Shown: positions 17,081-28,072, numbered from the stretch's first letter. The stretch is 37,225 nt of DNA from a bacterium (GCA_020350205.1 CP070707.1:2319862-2357086); one strand, 5' to 3'. Notes: a model not told the origin generated them from the letters alone. A program made the numbers and translations.

Positions 17081-20000
17081 TCATCCAGATTCTTTCAAGC
17101 GTTCGATTCGTTTCTGTGCCTCTCTCTTCAACTCCACTAGAATTCCAGGTCGGTCCACAATTTCCTGATACATCCGAATTGCATCGGACTTTCGTCCCAT
17201 TTTTTCATAGGCCTGTGCCGAGTAATATAAAGCACTTGCCTCCCATTGTAACTTGGTCTGTTTGGAAAGTAAGGGAATTTTGACAAATTCGCGAATGGCA
17301 TTTTCATATTGACCGGCATTAAAGTAAGCTTCACCGATATAAAACTGAATCTCTGGCTCTTGATCACTGTTTGCTTCAAACTTGAGATTAGTTAGAAAAT
17401 CTACCGCTTCAGAATAGCGGTTTAATTGAATCATTGCAGATCCCATAATAATTTTTTTATCGATGAGATCATCCGCTTTGGGAAATTCCTCCACATAGAT
17501 ACGGGCCTGTGCCAGCACGCCGTCCCACAAACCCAGATCGCGATAGATTAAGATCAGGTTCGAAAGCGCCAGTTGCCGGGTTTCCGGCGTAGTGGCTGTC
17601 TCTACCGCCTTTTGAAAAGATCCAACCGCCAGTTCCCGTTTCTCGGCACGATAATATAAATTGCCAAGCGACACATATATATTGGACTTTAATGGACTAT
17701 CTGGATAATTTTCTGCAAACCGGGACAAAATATCCATTGCTTTATCAACTTTGTTCAGGGTGGTATAGGTTAGGGCCAGGTAATAGTCCGCATCATCAGC
17801 AAAATCAGATTTTTTATAAGATCTGGTTACTTTATCAAATCTTTTAATTGCCGCATCAAAATTCTGTTTCTGATAGTAATATTTTCCGATCTCAAATTCA
17901 AAACTTGCCAGATAATTGTTATAGTTAGGGTGCCGTTTAAAATTTTTACTGAATGAAGCAAATCTGGCATCATACGCCTTGAAATTACCCTGATTTATCA
18001 TACAGATCATTTCTTTCGCCTGGTAGTCTATTCCCTCCTCCGAATCGCCAATTTTAGTCAGAAGTTTTGTATAATTTTTCTGAGCAGCCTCATACTCTTT
18101 CCGGTCTAAATATATATCGGCCATTTTCGCAGTGGCTTGAAGAAAAAAATCTGAGGATTCTGATTTTACCAATACCTGTAAATGTAACAAAGCTGCATCG
18201 GAATCTCCCTGCTGCAGTGCCATTTCCGCTAAGAGCATCAAAGCTTCATCCTGATTCTTTTCAACACCCTGATTAACAAGATAACCCAATAGTACGATTC
18301 GGGCGTTTTGGTAATCTTGCAGATTATAATAAGCCTTCCCATTATAGAAATAGAATTCTGGTTCCTCAATCACCTGCAGATCTCTCAGTAACAAATCTTC
18401 CGTGCTCATTTCCCTCAAAAACAGTTCAGTATAGCCTATTACCTCCTGATTTTTATTTGCCAAAAGATAGACCTCAGGAATACGGTTTTTTGCTGCGATT
18501 GCAGCTGCCGAATAGTCATAATCCTGCCGCAGCCGAGCCCAAAACTGGGCGGCAACCTCAAAATCTTCCTGTTTTTCGAATATTTTAGCCAATAATCCGA
18601 AAGCATTCGCCCGCAGGGGATGTTCACTGATATTTAACAGAAAATCCTTCAAATCCAACCCAGCCTGTTCATAATTTTTCTGTTCATACTGAATCATTCC
18701 GGCCAGATAGTAAGCCTTTCCGGCTAAAAGATAATCTTTAGCAGTTTTCAAATTATTAAGTTTCAGTAAAGCGGGTTCAATCTTCTGGCTCTCAAAATAG
18801 AGGTTTGCAAGCAGATAATTTGCTTTTGCGGAGAGATAAGATTGAGGATAACTGCTGACAAAAAATTCCAAAAATTCAATTCTTTTAGCGGCCGGAATAT
18901 TTTCAATCTCGATGCTCTCCAAAATAAAAGCTAAGGCAAGACTATCCGGATGATTTATATACGAGACATAATTCATTGCCTGCTTGAAGGTGTTGAGTCC
19001 CTGCTGACGCATCTCCTGGTCATTTTTACCTTCAAATCGTTGTAATTCAGCAATTCTTCGATATGCCTCCGCCATGATATGCAAGGCTTCTCCGGTCATA
19101 GAGGAATCCACCTGACCGGCCACAATTTCCCGGCTCAACTCAATCGCCTGTTCCATATCATTCAGATATAACAGGTAAACCCGGGCTAAATCCAGTTTCA
19201 TTTTCTGTTTATCGTCATCCGTAAGTACCCGACCGACCAGGTTGGCCAACTTACTCATGCCCGTTTTTTGGTCGGCAAGATAATAGTATTGAATAAGATG
19301 AAGATACTCCTGTACCGAGTCTATTTTTGCGGAGCAATAATAATCATTTCGAAACTCCTGAAAATTTATACTTGCATTCGTATAATCACCCCGTCGAAAT
19401 CTATTCTGAGCAAGGGCAAAGAGCAAATTATCTCTTTGATCATATTCAGATGTTTCTGAAAGCAATTTGCGGTAAATTTTTTCACTTTCCTCCGGACGAT
19501 TAAGTTCGAGGGCGGTATAAAAAACATCTGCCAGGATATTCTCCATTCCCGGATCTTCAGGGTAAGTGGAAATATACTGTTGCAGGATTGACCAGCCTTT
19601 GTCAAACTGCTTATTTTTCAGATACACATAACCCAGCTGTTTTTCGGTTTCAGGCAGATAAGATTGTCCGACAACCTTAAGATTCTCATCTTTCAGTAAT
19701 TTTTCAAATTGCTCCGCGCTACTCTGAAGTTTCATTTCTTTAAAATAGATATTTCCCAGATAAAATAAATAGCGGGCTCGCAGTGTATCGGGCATATTTA
19801 CCAATTGAATAGTTTCTAGACTTTTTCGGGCCGCAAAATAATCACCCTCAAGATAATGGACTGCTGCCAGTTGTAAATACAACTGAGATTTTTGATTTTG
19901 GGATTTGAAACGATTCAAATTATCATTCAGGATTTTTAAGGCATTTTCATAATCTGTCTGAATAGCCAATAGGTGACTATACTTGAGGAGTGCTTCAAAC

Positions 20001-20737
20001 GCTGCTGGCTCGCTGGGAAATTTTGATAAGACAGTCACATATTGTTCTTTTGCACGTTCATCCTGTCCGAGATGTGTATAAAAATTCCCCAGGCCAAGAT
20101 ATGCTTCAGCCTGCAAATGATCTTCAGCACCGGATTTCAGAGCTTTATCATATTCCATTAAGGCCTGGTCATAATCTCCCTTCTGGAGTAATAAATTCGC
20201 ATAGAGGAGACGTCCATTGGGATATTCGTTGCTGTCCGGATAACGGTCCAAAAAATCCTTAATAGCCACCTCTGCCTTATCAAGATCGCCATGCTGATAG
20301 TAAATTTCAGCCGCTGTATAAAGTGATTTGGGAGATAGAGGATGTCGTGGATAGAGAATTTTTACCGTTTCATAACTGCGGGCCGCTTCAGACCATTTCC
20401 CCAGTTTAAGGTAGGAATCACCCACTTTTTGCCAGGCTTCCGGTGCCCGGGAATGATCCGGAGAGGAAACCGCCATCGATTGGAATTCCACCCGGGCATC
20501 TTCATATTTTGCAGATTGGAAGAGAGATAGCGCCAGATAGTATTTGGCTTCAGGAACACGCTCACTTGCCGGATATCGATCAACAAAAATATTAAACTGC
20601 TGGGCCGCGATATCATAAAAGCCCTCGTTATAAAGCTTTAGGGCATATGAGAAATCATCACTTTCCCCATATCGCTGAGCAGAGGTGAATTGCACCAGCA
20701 AAAGACAAATTACAATGATCCATGTTTTATTCAGCAT
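17081..20737 (-). CDS. Very large periplasmic tetratricopeptide-repeat protein
   Basis: The 1218-residue protein has a signal peptide (MLNKTWIIVICLLLVQFTSAQ, cut at about residue 20, signal core WIIVICLLLV). Essentially everything after it is TPR solenoid, probably two to three dozen repeats. Typical TPR sequences are visible: YDIAAQQFNIFVDRYP, SEAARSYETVKILYPRHP, ENAIREFVKIPLL. The start of the mature protein resembles BamD/CpoB-type repeats (YNEGFYDIAAQQFNIFVDRYPASE). It lies 6 bp after the pcrA stop and upstream of the PD40 lipoprotein gene. Likely a periplasmic or outer-membrane-facing scaffold. No catalytic domain or membrane anchor besides the signal was seen. Its partners are unknown; the lipoprotein next door is the natural candidate. 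Confidence 0.85.
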   Translation of the reverse strand: MLNKTWIIVICLLLVQFTSAQRYGESDDFSYALKLYNEGFYDIAAQQFNIFVDRYPASERVPEAKYYLALSLFQSAKYEDARVEFQSMAVSSPDHSRAPEAWQKVGDSYLKLGKWSEAARSYETVKILYPRHPLSPKSLYTAAEIYYQHGDLDKAEVAIKDFLDRYPDSNEYPNGRLLYANLLLQKGDYDQALMEYDKALKSGAEDHLQAEAYLGLGNFYTHLGQDERAKEQYVTVLSKFPSEPAAFEALLKYSHLLAIQTDYENALKILNDNLNRFKSQNQKSQLYLQLAAVHYLEGDYFAARKSLETIQLVNMPDTLRARYLFYLGNIYFKEMKLQSSAEQFEKLLKDENLKVVGQSYLPETEKQLGYVYLKNKQFDKGWSILQQYISTYPEDPGMENILADVFYTALELNRPEESEKIYRKLLSETSEYDQRDNLLFALAQNRFRRGDYTNASINFQEFRNDYYCSAKIDSVQEYLHLIQYYYLADQKTGMSKLANLVGRVLTDDDKQKMKLDLARVYLLYLNDMEQAIELSREIVAGQVDSSMTGEALHIMAEAYRRIAELQRFEGKNDQEMRQQGLNTFKQAMNYVSYINHPDSLALAFILESIEIENIPAAKRIEFLEFFVSSYPQSYLSAKANYLLANLYFESQKIEPALLKLNNLKTAKDYLLAGKAYYLAGMIQYEQKNYEQAGLDLKDFLLNISEHPLRANAFGLLAKIFEKQEDFEVAAQFWARLRQDYDYSAAAIAAKNRIPEVYLLANKNQEVIGYTELFLREMSTEDLLLRDLQVIEEPEFYFYNGKAYYNLQDYQNARIVLLGYLVNQGVEKNQDEALMLLAEMALQQGDSDAALLHLQVLVKSESSDFFLQATAKMADIYLDRKEYEAAQKNYTKLLTKIGDSEEGIDYQAKEMICMINQGNFKAYDARFASFSKNFKRHPNYNNYLASFEFEIGKYYYQKQNFDAAIKRFDKVTRSYKKSDFADDADYYLALTYTTLNKVDKAMDILSRFAENYPDSPLKSNIYVSLGNLYYRAEKRELAVGSFQKAVETATTPETRQLALSNLILIYRDLGLWDGVLAQARIYVEEFPKADDLIDKKIIMGSAMIQLNRYSEAVDFLTNLKFEANSDQEPEIQFYIGEAYFNAGQYENAIREFVKIPLLSKQTKLQWEASALYYSAQAYEKMGRKSDAIRMYQEIVDRPGILVELKREAQKRIERLKESG

Positions 20738-20743
20738 ATCAGA

Positions 20744-22960
20744 TTACTCCAGACTATCGCTGATGGTTAAATTAGCATATTCAGCAATAAGTTTCTTTAT
20801 ACTCACCTTTTCAAAACGTACAACCAGTTTGGTTCCCAAGTTTGTCATTTCAACCCCGAGAATCTGTCCATGACCAAATACCTCATGTTGAACATACTGT
20901 CCGATTTTAAAATCACTGCTTTCATCGGGAAGCCTTGCAAGATACAAATCCCCCGGCGCTTTTCCAACAGATGAATCCTCTCTCACGCGGCTGTCGTGCG
21001 AACCAGCCAGAGCATCTATTTTCAGAAACTGTTCGGGTATTTCCCGCAGGAATCGGGAAGGCATACTTCGGAAACTGCTTCCAAATTCTTCTCTCCCAAA
21101 TCGATGGCGGTTTTGGGCATGGAGCAAAAACAGGTTTTGTTTGGCACGGGTCATTCCCACATAGAATAGCCGGCGTTCCTCCTCAAGTTCACCCGGCTTG
21201 TCAGAATTCCTGGACAGGGGTAAAAGCCCGTCTTCCAGACCGGTGATGATAACCAGCGGAAATTCCAATCCTTTGGCGCTGTGTAAAGTCATCAAAGTTA
21301 CCACTGAACGATCGGCGTCCCAGCGATCAATATCGGTTAACAGTGATATTTCATCTACGAAACGACTGAGAGGAGAATTTTCCGGATCGTCACTGACAAA
21401 AATCTCGATACTATTGAGAAACTCATGAATGTTTTCCAGACGAGTTTCATCCTCGACCAGACTGGAATTTTCATAGATCTTTTTCAATTCAAATTCTGAA
21501 ATAATCTTTTCAGCGGCCTGATAGGCATTCAAATGAGACAGGTTTTTTCGAATCCCCTCCAGCCGATCATAAAAGTCCTGAATTTTTGCTGAGATTCCGG
21601 ATTTTATCTCGTCGATTTCTCCCACATTGGAAATAACTTCATAAAGTGATACATTCAGGGATCGGGCTCTATCCCTTAAATATTGAAGCGACGTGGTTCC
21701 AATACCACGAGTAGGAAAATTGATAATTCTTTCCAGGCTAACCGCATCCTTCGGATTCACCAGGATTTTTAAATAGGCCAGAATATCTTTAATTTCTTTT
21801 CTTTCATAAAATTTAATGCCTCCTACAATGGTGTATGGAATATTAGCACGACGAAATTGCTCCTCAAGCGCCCGGGATTGGGCATTCGTACGATAGAGAA
21901 TGACCATATCGTTGTAGGAAAGATCCCTCCTTTGTCCTTCCTCCCTGACAATTTTAACGACCTGATATGCTTCAGCCCTTTCATCGCTGGTCTGTATCAC
22001 TTGAATCAATTCCCCCTGCCCCTGCTTACTCCACAGTTTTTTACCCAACCGACTCACGTTTTTAGCAACCACTGCATTGGCAGCATCCAATATATTCTGA
22101 GTAGAGCGATAGTTTTGCTGCAGGCGCACAACTTTACAGGGTTTGTAATCGCTTTCGAAATTGAGAATATTTCCGATATCTGCACCCCGCCAGCCATAGA
22201 TACTCTGATCTTCATCCCCTACCACACATATATTGCGACTTTTTTGAGATAATAACTTTACCCAGTAATATTGTGCCCGGTTTGTATCCTGATATTCATC
22301 TACCAGAACATAACGAAATTGCTTGTGATACTTTTCCAGAACTTTTGGAAATGCTGTAAAAATATCAATAGGTTTTAAAATAAGGTCATCAAAATCAAAA
22401 GCATTATTTCGTTTCAGGGCAGCCTCATATTCCCAAAATATTTTGGCAATTTGCTCAGTACGAAAATCATGTACGGTTTTTTCATATTTTTTAGCATCCA
22501 TCATTTTATTCTTTGCATCACTGATCTGGTACTGAACGGTACGGGGGGTCATGATCTCCCGGCTGATATTCAAAAATTCCATGATACGCTTGATCTGGGT
22601 TTCCTGGTCATCGGTATCATAAATCGTAAAATTGGCCTGATATCCTATATGCCTGGCTTCCCGATGAAGTATTCGAGCGGAAATTGAATGAAAAGTCCCG
22701 ATCCAGAGATTTTGTACCGGAATTTCGATCAGCTTTTCGATTCGACTTTTCATTTCGTTGGCGGCTTTATTCGTAAAGGTAACAGCCAGAATTTGATCCG
22801 GCCGGGATAGCCCCTCAGCCAGAATATAGGCGATTCGATAGGTAAGCACCCGGGTTTTCCCGCTCCCGGCACCAGCTAGAATAAGCAGCGGTCCTTCGGT
22901 ATGTTGAACAGCTTCCTGCTGGGGAGGATTCAGTTCAGAGAGGAGATAGGATTGATTCAT
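20744..22960 (-). CDS. pcrA: UvrD/PcrA/Rep-type superfamily 1 DNA helicase
   Basis: The 738-residue helicase has the Q motif (LNPPQQEAVQ), Walker A AGAGSGKT with K35, motif II VDEYQDTN, motif III GDEDQSIYGWRGAD, motif IV LQQNYRSTQNIL, and the late motifs LMTLHSAKGLEFPLV and GMTRAKQNLFLL. The C-terminus (GQYVQHEVFGHGQILGVE) is the Tudor-like domain of PcrA/UvrD. It unwinds DNA 3'-to-5' in repair and replication. It is the first gene of a minus-strand series. No strong Shine-Dalgarno precedes its ATG, and the divergent 133-bp gap to the AI-2E gene must hold promoters for both sides, though none stands out. PcrA and UvrD cannot be told apart by eye. Confidence 0.96.
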   Translation of the reverse strand: MNQSYLLSELNPPQQEAVQHTEGPLLILAGAGSGKTRVLTYRIAYILAEGLSRPDQILAVTFTNKAANEMKSRIEKLIEIPVQNLWIGTFHSISARILHREARHIGYQANFTIYDTDDQETQIKRIMEFLNISREIMTPRTVQYQISDAKNKMMDAKKYEKTVHDFRTEQIAKIFWEYEAALKRNNAFDFDDLILKPIDIFTAFPKVLEKYHKQFRYVLVDEYQDTNRAQYYWVKLLSQKSRNICVVGDEDQSIYGWRGADIGNILNFESDYKPCKVVRLQQNYRSTQNILDAANAVVAKNVSRLGKKLWSKQGQGELIQVIQTSDERAEAYQVVKIVREEGQRRDLSYNDMVILYRTNAQSRALEEQFRRANIPYTIVGGIKFYERKEIKDILAYLKILVNPKDAVSLERIINFPTRGIGTTSLQYLRDRARSLNVSLYEVISNVGEIDEIKSGISAKIQDFYDRLEGIRKNLSHLNAYQAAEKIISEFELKKIYENSSLVEDETRLENIHEFLNSIEIFVSDDPENSPLSRFVDEISLLTDIDRWDADRSVVTLMTLHSAKGLEFPLVIITGLEDGLLPLSRNSDKPGELEEERRLFYVGMTRAKQNLFLLHAQNRHRFGREEFGSSFRSMPSRFLREIPEQFLKIDALAGSHDSRVREDSSVGKAPGDLYLARLPDESSDFKIGQYVQHEVFGHGQILGVEMTNLGTKLVVRFEKVSIKKLIAEYANLTISDSLE

Positions 22961-23093
22961 GAAATTTCATACTTTTAATTCAGCGCTAAATTTATTAAAA
23001 TGTCCCTAACTATAAAAGCGTTTTTCTGCAAATTATTTCCAATATAATCCACCTTTTTGTATAAAATTATAACATAATGAAAGGATGTAACCT

Positions 23094-24149
23094 ATGGCTG
23101 AGAAAGAAAATAATCCCAGAACATCCGGTGCAAAATTTATCTTATCTCTGGCGGCATTCGTGGTTGTGGTGGCCGGGATGAGAGAGGCAAAATCGATTCT
23201 GGTCCCGTTTATATTTTCTCTGTTCATTTCAGTCATTTTTTATTCACCATTTCACTGGTTAAACATACGGGGGATTCCGAAAGCACTGGCTCTGTTGATC
23301 ATTATTGTTGGTATCATCATTACCGGAATATTAATGGGAACTCTGGTTGGGACATCCATTAATCAATTTAGTCAAGACCTACCGATTTATGAAAGAATGT
23401 TGGAGCAACAAACTTCATCTATTGTAAGTTGGCTCTCGGGACTGGGTATACAGATTCCTAGAGATCATCTGTTGGATTCCATCAGCCTTAACGAGCCCCT
23501 AAAATTGATCGGAAGCATAGTGGGTGCATTCAGTACCTTATTAAGCAAGACATTTCTTATTTTAATTATTGTGGTATTCATTTTACTGGAATCAACTGAT
23601 TTCCCAAGCAAGTTGAAGGTTATTTCCCGAGATCCAAATTCCGCTCATTCCAATTTTACCCAGATCAATGATAATATTAAAAGATACGTCGGGATTAAAA
23701 CACTTCTCAGTTTAGCTACCGGAACAGCAGCAACCATCCTGCTTATTATTCTTGGAATTCCATACCCGTTGTTATGGGGACTAATGGCATTTTTACTTAA
23801 TTATATACCTAATATCGGTTCAATTCTGGCAGCAATCCCTGCAATCCTGATTGCATTGATTCTGAAGGGAGTAGGAAGTGCTTTATTGGTTACAGCGGGA
23901 TATCTGTTGATAAACTTTATCTTCGGTACTCTTCTGGAACCCAAGTATATGGGAAAGGGATTGGGATTATCAACACTGGTGGTATTTATCTCTTTGATAT
24001 TCTGGGCATGGGTATTGGGTCCGGTGGGTATGCTTCTCTCTGTACCCTTGACTATGGTTGTAAAAATCGGCCTGGAAAGTTATGATGATACCCGTTGGAT
24101 CGCGGTTTTACTGGGTTCATCTGATAAAATAAAAGTTCAGACTGAATAG
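23094..24149 (+). CDS. AI-2E family / PerM-type transporter membrane protein
   Basis: The 351-residue protein has about eight hydrophobic helices and an amphipathic segment at about residues 90-150. It carries the family signature PLLWGLMAFLLNYIPNIGS at about 225-243, followed by EPKYMGKGLGLS and a last helix pair. Family members (YdiK, TqsA, PerM) are inner-membrane exporters or sodium/proton antiporters, and the true substrate is generally uncertain. AAAGGATG lies upstream of the ATG. It converges on tamB 41 bp downstream and has no linked gene. Transport of autoinducer-2 should not be assumed. Confidence 0.9.
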   Translation: MAEKENNPRTSGAKFILSLAAFVVVVAGMREAKSILVPFIFSLFISVIFYSPFHWLNIRGIPKALALLIIIVGIIITGILMGTLVGTSINQFSQDLPIYERMLEQQTSSIVSWLSGLGIQIPRDHLLDSISLNEPLKLIGSIVGAFSTLLSKTFLILIIVVFILLESTDFPSKLKVISRDPNSAHSNFTQINDNIKRYVGIKTLLSLATGTAATILLIILGIPYPLLWGLMAFLLNYIPNIGSILAAIPAILIALILKGVGSALLVTAGYLLINFIFGTLLEPKYMGKGLGLSTLVVFISLIFWAWVLGPVGMLLSVPLTMVVKIGLESYDDTRWIAVLLGSSDKIKVQTE

Positions 24150-24190
24150 AAATCAACCTGCACAAACACTTAAAATCTTAGCGGGATTGT

Positions 24191-27100
24191 TTATTTATCT
24201 ACTTTGAAGATTAAATCAAAACCGCGGGCCTTTGAATCTCCCTCGATAACCTGCAAAAAAATATTCCGCGTGATTTCATACTCAACAGTGACGGTTTCCG
24301 GGGCGATATCATCATCATTGGAATCGCCAAATTCCCGTTGGTAACTCACAAACAGTTCATTCGTGAGATACTTCCCCACCACAAAGGTCGCACTTTGCCA
24401 GTTATCCTTACCCTTGATTTCCATGTAGTCCACATTCAACTCCTGTCCCAGCTGTTGATTCAGCTGCCGGGATAGCAGGCCGGAAGTTAAATCCGTTGCA
24501 ATAGTATTTTCTTCCAATCCTGCCTGTTCTCCATAGGACAGTTCATCTATGCTCCGGCCGGTAACCACATAAGAAACCGCGTCAGCCTGAGTAATCTCTC
24601 TTCCATCCAGAGTGAAGCGGAAAACCGGACTTTTCATCTCACCACTGACAAAGAGTCTCATTAGTCTCTTCTCCCGATCTCCGGTTCGTAATTCCAGTTC
24701 AGCTTCCAAAGAAATCTCCGGATTAATCTCCCTGCCACCTTTAAAATCCAAACGTCCCTGGCGGATCTTAAATCGTTTGCCCAAAAAGTCATAATCCCCT
24801 CGTACAATCCCTATCCTTCCAAATAGTTCGAAATCCCTTCCCTCTTTAATTAAATCAAGATTTCCATCCAATTCTATCCTCCAGTTAACTCCTTTTATCC
24901 AGGTATTTCGTGGAATTAAAACACTCAAATTTCCTGATAACCTATTTAAAATTTTAGAGGGACTTCTATCCACATCTGTATCAGGTATTCCTCCTTTAAC
25001 AATAACGGTATCTGGCTTCTTCCCACCATCCTCAGTTGTCCTTGCCTGAATTAAAAGAGGGATTCGCTGTGACTCTTTCAGACCTTCTTTCCCGGTCAAT
25101 TCCAGCATTGCAGGTAAATAGAAACTGGATCTTTTTATTGTTATACCGCCACTCAGTTTGGAAGAGTCAGGTGCCCCTGATATGCGTGCATCGCCGGCAA
25201 TTAATATTTCAAAATCCTTATGTTTAATGGCGTAAAAGTCTTTGATATCAAATTCCAGCAGAGAACTGTTAATTTGACCTTGAATTAGATTATCCGAAAA
25301 TCGCAAATAACCCTCGGCCTTCAATATGCCCTTATTCTTAACAATGTTGAGCTTGTCCAGATAGAGTGTAGAATCTTTGGCATGTATGTTTAGATCAATT
25401 TGATCATATAATATGCCATACTTTGGCATTCTTATCGAGGCGTTAAATAATTTAATAAAACCTTCCACGGAAAGATGGTTCAGCGTATTTCCAACGGAAA
25501 GATTCCCCAGCAGAGTACCCTGGATATTTTGAGCTTTCGCAGGATCCGGAGTGAGCATACTCAGTTTCAGGCTATCTGAAGCAAACTGCAGGGCCAGAGG
25601 CTTATTCCTGAATACTTCAAATTGAAAGTCTTTCAGACCGATGTAAACTGGAAGGCGACCTTCCAACCACAAGATTGAAGGTTGATCTGTGTTGAGATCG
25701 CCTCTGATGACCATTATACTATCCTGATAATTGAAGAAGCTTCTAAAATTCTGGTACTGGTATTCTCCCATTTTTAAACCGCTGATATCAAGTTTTCCTT
25801 CAATCAGAGGAGAGATGGCTGTACCTGAGATACCCAATTTAAAATTTAGCACTCCTCCAAAAGTAAAGGGCAGAGCAAGATACGGACTTAAAACAGTCAG
25901 ATCCAAGCCGGTTACCTGCAGTGTGAGATCCTGCTCGCCTTCCGAATCTATCTTAGCATCAAGCTCTATCTTCTGCTTTGGATCGGACAGATTGGAGATC
26001 ATCAATCCCGAAATCTCCATTTTACCATCATCGTAAATGACCTCAGCTTCAGGTCCCCCGCCCTGCCAAGCCAACTCTTCCAAATTTAAAAAAAATTCAG
26101 GTAATTTTATGACGATCAGACTATCCAATTGGATAACCGATTTTAGCCTTCCTGAGACATTTTCCTGGAGAGAGATATTTAATTCCAGGTCAATCTTATC
26201 CTGTAAAAATGAAGCTTCAGCCTGAGCAGAGTCGATAGTCGTTCCCCCAAGATTCATCTGCATCAGACTTAACGTGTTTCTACCCCAATATTGATCATCT
26301 TGGACCGAGATCTCTCCTTCACCTTTTAATTTTTTACCGGAATTGCCATTGATATTTATATCTTCAAATTCAAAATTCGCCTTTGCTGACAGTGAATCAA
26401 ATTTTCCTGTAACATGCCCGGTAAGAAATCCAGAACCCTCCAGGGTTTCCAATTTTAGCCATTCACGAAATGGCGCTAAATCGTTAATTGATACGCGATA
26501 TGACAAGTCACTTCTTCCGGCAAAATCAAACAAGCCGGATCCGTGAACCGATACCCTTGATATTTCAAGCATCAGGGTATCCAACTGAATTTGTGATCCT
26601 TCCACATAACCGGTACTGAACAGAGTATCGATCTCAAAGTCTTCTATCTTGGATGGCAAGACTGAGATTCTGTAATTGGCTTGGATATCTTCCAGAGTCA
26701 ATCCATGACCCTCGGCCTGAATTTCTGCGCTAAGATGGGATTGAATTGAGTCTGAAGGGAAAAGGGTCGAATAATCAAAATCTGATACCCTCCCGTTAAA
26801 GGAATAAAAAGGTGTTTCCAGCAGATTTCGAACATGACCAAAAGCCTGGAATTCTCCACTTTCTCCAAGAATATCTAATTCAAGATCGGCATTTCCACTT
26901 TGATAGGCAGCACTGAATTTAAATTTTGAAAAAGGTCGTTTACCCAAAACAGACCGGGAAAGATTCCCTGAGATATCAATCTGTGCAATTTCTTTTGATA
27001 GTCCCAATCCAGAGAGGTTAATCACTCCGTTCAAAACCATTTCCATTGGAATTTTCTGATAAAAAGAGGCCACATCAGCATTTTTAAACAACAGCCGCGA

Positions 27101-28072
27101 GGTGTAACTGAGTGAATCGCCATGGCCATTAAAAAATGAACTCACCTGACCTAATTCGATTTCTACTACTGCTTCCAGCACAGAGTCACGTACTCCAATG
27201 ATCATTGCCAGTGAATCTGCTTGAAAATCAGCTTTCATGCTGATTTGCGGCAGAGTTGAGAACGACATTTCAGGAAGTAAAAATTCAAACTCTTCCCAAT
27301 GCATTGGAGCTGTCTCTGCTGTCAGCAAAGCTTTCTGCGGAGGTATCTCAGTAGATTCCGCAGCTAAATTTATTTGATTCATTGAAGTTTTGAGGAGGAA
27401 GTTTTTCAAAGTGTACTGATCGTTTGCTCGGGAGAATTGTAAAGTAAGATTATCAATATTTAATTCCGGCGAAACCGTCCTCAGATTTAAGGTGGTTATC
27501 TCAAGCCCGAATTCGGAAGGCCCATAAAATCCGGAGAAACCAAATTTGTGAATATGTATTTCCTGCGGAATCCATCCGTTGAATGCCTTTATGAGTATCC
27601 GGCTTGAATCAATTTGACAATAGTTTAATCTAATTTTATAAGGAAAGCTTTCGTCTGAAGGTTCTTCAAATTCTGCCTGTTCATCCTTTTCTCCGGCTAA
27701 TTGAGTGATATTCCAGGTAGTGTCCGCCGATTGATTCAGAAATATTCGTGCATGGTCAACCACTAAATTTTCGATATATATTTCCTTTTTGAGTAGTTTC
27801 CGGGGTTCATAATCCACAGTCAGATGATTGATACGAATTAATGTATCCTCTTCCATGACAAGTTTTACATCATTAAGAGAAATACGAGCGAACAAATTTC
27901 CGGACAAAGATTCTATACTGAGCTGTCCCCGGATATTTTTGTTGATTTGGGTCACAATAACATTTTTTATCCAAGATTTAAAAATTGGGGTTTGCATGAA
28001 TAACAGCACTCCCACAAGCAGCCCGAGAATAATCAGTAACACCCTCAGAAATATTTTGCTAGTTCTTTTCAT
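24191..28072 (-). CDS. tamB: TamB-like translocation and assembly module protein (DUF490)
   Basis: The 1293-residue protein begins with a signal-anchor helix (about residues 8-28, LLIILGLLVGVLLFM). A very long stretch of beta-rich, AsmA-like repeats follows, and it ends in a TamB C-terminal domain (about 960-1293) with GRIGIVRGDYDFLGKRF, then LTSGLLSRQLNQQLGQEL and EYEITRNIFLQV. TamB spans the periplasm as a hydrophobic groove and works with TamA; relatives move phospholipids or help insert outer-membrane proteins. The tamA gene ends 44 bp upstream, so both are one unit. The length is in the usual range. There is no clear Shine-Dalgarno. Confidence 0.93.
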   Translation of the reverse strand: MKRTSKIFLRVLLIILGLLVGVLLFMQTPIFKSWIKNVIVTQINKNIRGQLSIESLSGNLFARISLNDVKLVMEEDTLIRINHLTVDYEPRKLLKKEIYIENLVVDHARIFLNQSADTTWNITQLAGEKDEQAEFEEPSDESFPYKIRLNYCQIDSSRILIKAFNGWIPQEIHIHKFGFSGFYGPSEFGLEITTLNLRTVSPELNIDNLTLQFSRANDQYTLKNFLLKTSMNQINLAAESTEIPPQKALLTAETAPMHWEEFEFLLPEMSFSTLPQISMKADFQADSLAMIIGVRDSVLEAVVEIELGQVSSFFNGHGDSLSYTSRLLFKNADVASFYQKIPMEMVLNGVINLSGLGLSKEIAQIDISGNLSRSVLGKRPFSKFKFSAAYQSGNADLELDILGESGEFQAFGHVRNLLETPFYSFNGRVSDFDYSTLFPSDSIQSHLSAEIQAEGHGLTLEDIQANYRISVLPSKIEDFEIDTLFSTGYVEGSQIQLDTLMLEISRVSVHGSGLFDFAGRSDLSYRVSINDLAPFREWLKLETLEGSGFLTGHVTGKFDSLSAKANFEFEDININGNSGKKLKGEGEISVQDDQYWGRNTLSLMQMNLGGTTIDSAQAEASFLQDKIDLELNISLQENVSGRLKSVIQLDSLIVIKLPEFFLNLEELAWQGGGPEAEVIYDDGKMEISGLMISNLSDPKQKIELDAKIDSEGEQDLTLQVTGLDLTVLSPYLALPFTFGGVLNFKLGISGTAISPLIEGKLDISGLKMGEYQYQNFRSFFNYQDSIMVIRGDLNTDQPSILWLEGRLPVYIGLKDFQFEVFRNKPLALQFASDSLKLSMLTPDPAKAQNIQGTLLGNLSVGNTLNHLSVEGFIKLFNASIRMPKYGILYDQIDLNIHAKDSTLYLDKLNIVKNKGILKAEGYLRFSDNLIQGQINSSLLEFDIKDFYAIKHKDFEILIAGDARISGAPDSSKLSGGITIKRSSFYLPAMLELTGKEGLKESQRIPLLIQARTTEDGGKKPDTVIVKGGIPDTDVDRSPSKILNRLSGNLSVLIPRNTWIKGVNWRIELDGNLDLIKEGRDFELFGRIGIVRGDYDFLGKRFKIRQGRLDFKGGREINPEISLEAELELRTGDREKRLMRLFVSGEMKSPVFRFTLDGREITQADAVSYVVTGRSIDELSYGEQAGLEENTIATDLTSGLLSRQLNQQLGQELNVDYMEIKGKDNWQSATFVVGKYLTNELFVSYQREFGDSNDDDIAPETVTVEYEITRNIFLQVIEGDSKARGFDLIFKVDK

